Shown here: positions 61,601 to 64,000 of the stretch, one piece after another
Layout: every line of letters starts with the position of its first letter
Position numbering within the stretch: position 1 is the first letter of the stretch
Assembly: GCA_017607445.1 (NCBI GenBank)
Contig: JAEVHH010000001.1
Coordinates: 372,001-436,000 of the forward strand
Origin: Histoplasma ohiense
Lineage: Eukaryota > Ascomycota > Eurotiomycetes > Onygenales > Ajellomycetaceae
Reading direction: 5' to 3'
DNA length: 64,000 bases
The notes under the pieces: generated by a model
Told to the model about the DNA's origin: nothing
The model's database searches: none
The model's input: the letters and a program-made list of their open reading frames with translations, nothing else
Program-made: the position numbers and the translations under genes

Positions 61601-63428
61601 TTGTTGCTCAGATTTTGTAAAACACACAGCTCTCTTGACAGAGCTCTCTACTCTGCAAGAGAAGCTGTGTAAGAGAATCTTTAAATCACTAAAGACAAAA
61701 GAAAACACAAAATTAGATCAATGTATCAAGATGATGTGAAAAGATCTACAAGCTAATGAAAATTATTGAGTGAAGAGATCTGTAGTCATTGATAACAACA
61801 ATCTCTGCAGAATAAAGAATACATCTGTGAATGAGAATAAAATCACAGACATTATGAGATTAAATCTAGAGACTCTGATGTCATGAATTCTAGCTGTCAA
61901 GATATTTGAGTCTGAGACAGTCTATTACAAAGAAATAGCTGAATCTATCATTGAACTCTTACTGCAGATTCAGAATAGAGACACTGACATATCTGAACTT
62001 TACAGAAGACTAGAGATGAGTGATACTAGTATAGATAATCATTCAATCTGAGCAGTAGATAAAGATGATCTGCTCAGAAAAGATGATAAAGTCTATATAT
62101 CACAAAACAAGACTGTAAGATATGAAATAATGAAAATGAACCACAATGATTCTCAAGATAGCCATTTTGAACATGACAAAATCATTGAAGCAATCAAACA
62201 CAAGTACTTGTGGCATGGTATGAGCAATGAGATTGCAGAATATGTGAGAACTTGTGATGTTTGTCAATATATCAAGATACCACAGCACAAGCTGTATGGA
62301 TTGCTACAATCACATTCAGTGCCAGATAAGAAATGGCATACAATTAGCATGAACTTTATTGAAGGTCTGTCAGATAATAAAAAGAGAAGTCAAATCTATA
62401 ATGCTATTGTTGTATTTATTGATTTATTCATCAAATAAGTCATAATTGTGCCCACATCTTCAGAGCTAGATGCAGAAGAACTCACAGATATTATTGTATG
62501 AAGAATTGTGAAGAACTTTGATCTATCTGCAAACATTATTAGTGACTGAGATTCATTAATAAATAGCAAGTTTTGAATGACATTATGTTATCTGCTTCAT
62601 ATTCAATGAAAATTATCAATGGCATTCCACCCGCAAACTGATGGCCAGACAGAATGATTGAACCAGATGATTGAACATTATCTTCACACATATTGCAGTT
62701 ATCAGCAAGATAATGGGATAGAATGGATTCCTCTGATGCAATGAGCATATAACAACATCTTTCATGCATTGATAAAAATGACATCATCTGAAGCAATGAT
62801 CAGCTGATCAACTGAACTTCACATAGACATGAAACCCTCAAGCACAGATGCATCAAAATCAGCAATGAAACAAATGAAATGAATGAAGTAAGTAGAGAAT
62901 AAGATCTGAGAATGTCTGGAAGCTGTCAAAGCAGCTGAGAAAAAGTATTACAATCAGTATCATATATCAAAAAACTTTAAGATAGAGAACTGAATAATGC
63001 TGTATGCAAAAAATATATCCATCTTGTGACTCTCATTCAAACTAGATCATTGATTTTTGAGTCTCTTTCAAATAATTGATATCTGCAGTACACAGGCATA
63101 CAAACTGAAACTCACACTGCAATATAAAGAAATTCATCTCATATTCCATATTTCCCTTCTCAAACCATATCACACATGCAACGAACAAATCCTGCCAGCA
63201 GAATTGATAATTATAGATGTGCAAGAGAAATGAAAAGTTGAAGCTATATTAGACAAGTATCAGTACTGTGGTCAAACACAATATCTTGTTAAATGAAAAG
63301 ATTGTACAGATGTAGATAATTCTTGAGAATCTGAGAAAAACTTGATGAACAGTCAGAAGTACTTGAAACAGTTTAATAAAATCTATCAGAAGTCAGTCAG
63401 TAAATGAAAATGAAGAAGACAACAATGA
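58639..63428 (+). pseudogene. F3 gag-pol with C-terminal chromodomain
   Basis: Gag from the ATG at 58639 (MISICARFLENQSESSTAF), zinc knuckle near 59590 (CSHCYNKGHIANDC), protease site near 59815 changed to NSGVDANF. The reverse transcriptase has an intact YLDDIIIYSN at about 60785; frames 60723-60995 and 61488-61739 are open parts of RT and RNase H. The integrase zinc finger and core lie at 62130-62438 (CDVCQYIKIPQHKLYG; KKWHTISMNFIEGLS, where the core Asp is Asn). The chromodomain is near 63235-63360. Many TGA stops. Confidence 0.85.
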
Positions 63429-63450
63429 CTGCTGAATATACTTATTCCAC

Positions 63451-64000
63451 TCAGAGATTAAAAAACAGATCTATCTCAGCTTGATCAGTGTCATTTGAGA
63501 AATTGTCATCAAGACAAATCTGCTTATTATCTCAGATTTTCTCAACTGATGAAGCACAACATTTCAACAATGATTTGAAAGCTGTGATCAGTGATATAAT
63601 CATTGAAATCTCATCAATCACTGTTTCAGCTGAAGTCTCAGAAGAACTGTCTCATTGAATCTTCTGAATTTTCACAGCAAAAAATCTAACCACTGCAGTC
63701 ACAGTGCTCTGCAAAATGTTAATATTCAAAGCATCTACATCAGTGACAATTAGATTCTCAGCAGTGTTGATAACTATCTGAGTCAATTCAACAGCATCTG
63801 CTGACATCTAATGAAAAGTTAATATTATATACTGTAAAAACATTTATTTTGAATAATAACTTACTGAAATGTAGATGTGCTTCATCACCAAGCAGTGCTT
63901 GCATTTTTTACATCAATTCTCAGCAGACTCACAATGATGGTGGGGGGATGTTGTCAAATGTTGAATACAACAACAACAATATGCTGCTGTGTTTCTTTCT
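63451..64000 (-). pseudogene. F3 antisense accessory gene, 3' part
   Basis: Exon 3 is 63807-63451, again exactly 357 bases from ATG to stop. The intron is 63864-63808, again 57 bases with a GTAAGT donor. Exon 2 runs from 63865 to the window edge and includes KCKHCLVMKHI in the cluster. The stop lies about 22 bases from the end of pol. Some TGA codons are in frame (for example in the cysteine cluster and after RQ/Q near 63655). Confidence 0.75.

Larger units (their letters stand above)
58263..64000 (+). mobile_element. Ty3/gypsy chromovirus F3 (continues beyond the window)
   Basis: A 5' LTR at 58263-58533 (271 bases, opposite orientation to the F2 LTR), then plus-strand gag-pol and the start of the minus-strand accessory gene at the right edge. 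It is inserted in F2 pol, so two copies of the same family lie in opposite orientation. The 3' LTR is outside. Confidence 0.9.

Overview
The window looks like nuclear DNA of a filamentous fungus, most likely an ascomycete. The host genes carry short introns (49-82 bases) with GT..AG ends, and they encode fungal-type amino-acid enzymes. Around them is a very AT-rich, transposon-packed compartment that looks RIP-like. I cannot name the species.

Layout. (1) Bases 1-6209 are a mosaic of broken transposons: two nested LINE copies (LINE-alpha A and B), a 5' piece of a Ty3/gypsy element (family A), LTR pieces of a second family (E), simple ATAG-type tandem DNA, a further LTR, and two ends of a small hAT element. 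(2) Bases 6210-14687 are a gene island of normal composition. It holds aspartate-semialdehyde dehydrogenase (HOM2 type, minus), phosphoserine phosphatase (SER2/serB type, plus), maleylacetoacetate isomerase (plus) and fumarylacetoacetase (minus). The last two are tail to tail and catalyse the last two steps of phenylalanine/tyrosine (homogentisate) breakdown. (3) From 14688 to the right edge the sequence reads as one set of nested insertions. The outermost element is an autonomous hAT transposon whose end lies about 420 bases upstream of the fumarylacetoacetase start. Its transposase gene is split by a 23 kb Ty3 element (G, 15329-38630) and by LINE-alpha copy C (39777-53346). G holds a complete Ty3 chromovirus (F1, 15555-22697) and a second LINE (LINE-beta, 23464-31648). 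LINE-beta holds a 1.5 kb non-autonomous hAT. LINE-alpha C holds another such hAT, a complete Ty3 chromovirus (A, 45651-53078) and, at 53347, Ty3 element E. E is interrupted by F2, and F2 by F3, which leaves the window. Most joins are supported by target-site duplications or by reading frames that resume on the far side.

Two observations stand out. First, the Ty3 families carry an extra gene on the antisense strand between the end of pol and the 3' LTR. In family F it has three exons of exactly the same lengths in all copies seen (186, 495, 357 bases, with introns of 47 and 57). Exons 1 and 2 each end in the same kind of cysteine cluster, directly before a phase-0 intron. Families A and G have unrelated-looking antisense frames in the same relative place. 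Second, the transposon DNA is hypermutated in an unusual context: CC, GG and CG dinucleotides are nearly absent while CA and TG stay abundant, and most in-frame stops are TGA (from CGA or TGG). This is not the classical CpA-directed RIP signature. The effect fades near element ends and in tandem arrays.

All element borders and exon structures were read by eye; no database search was run.
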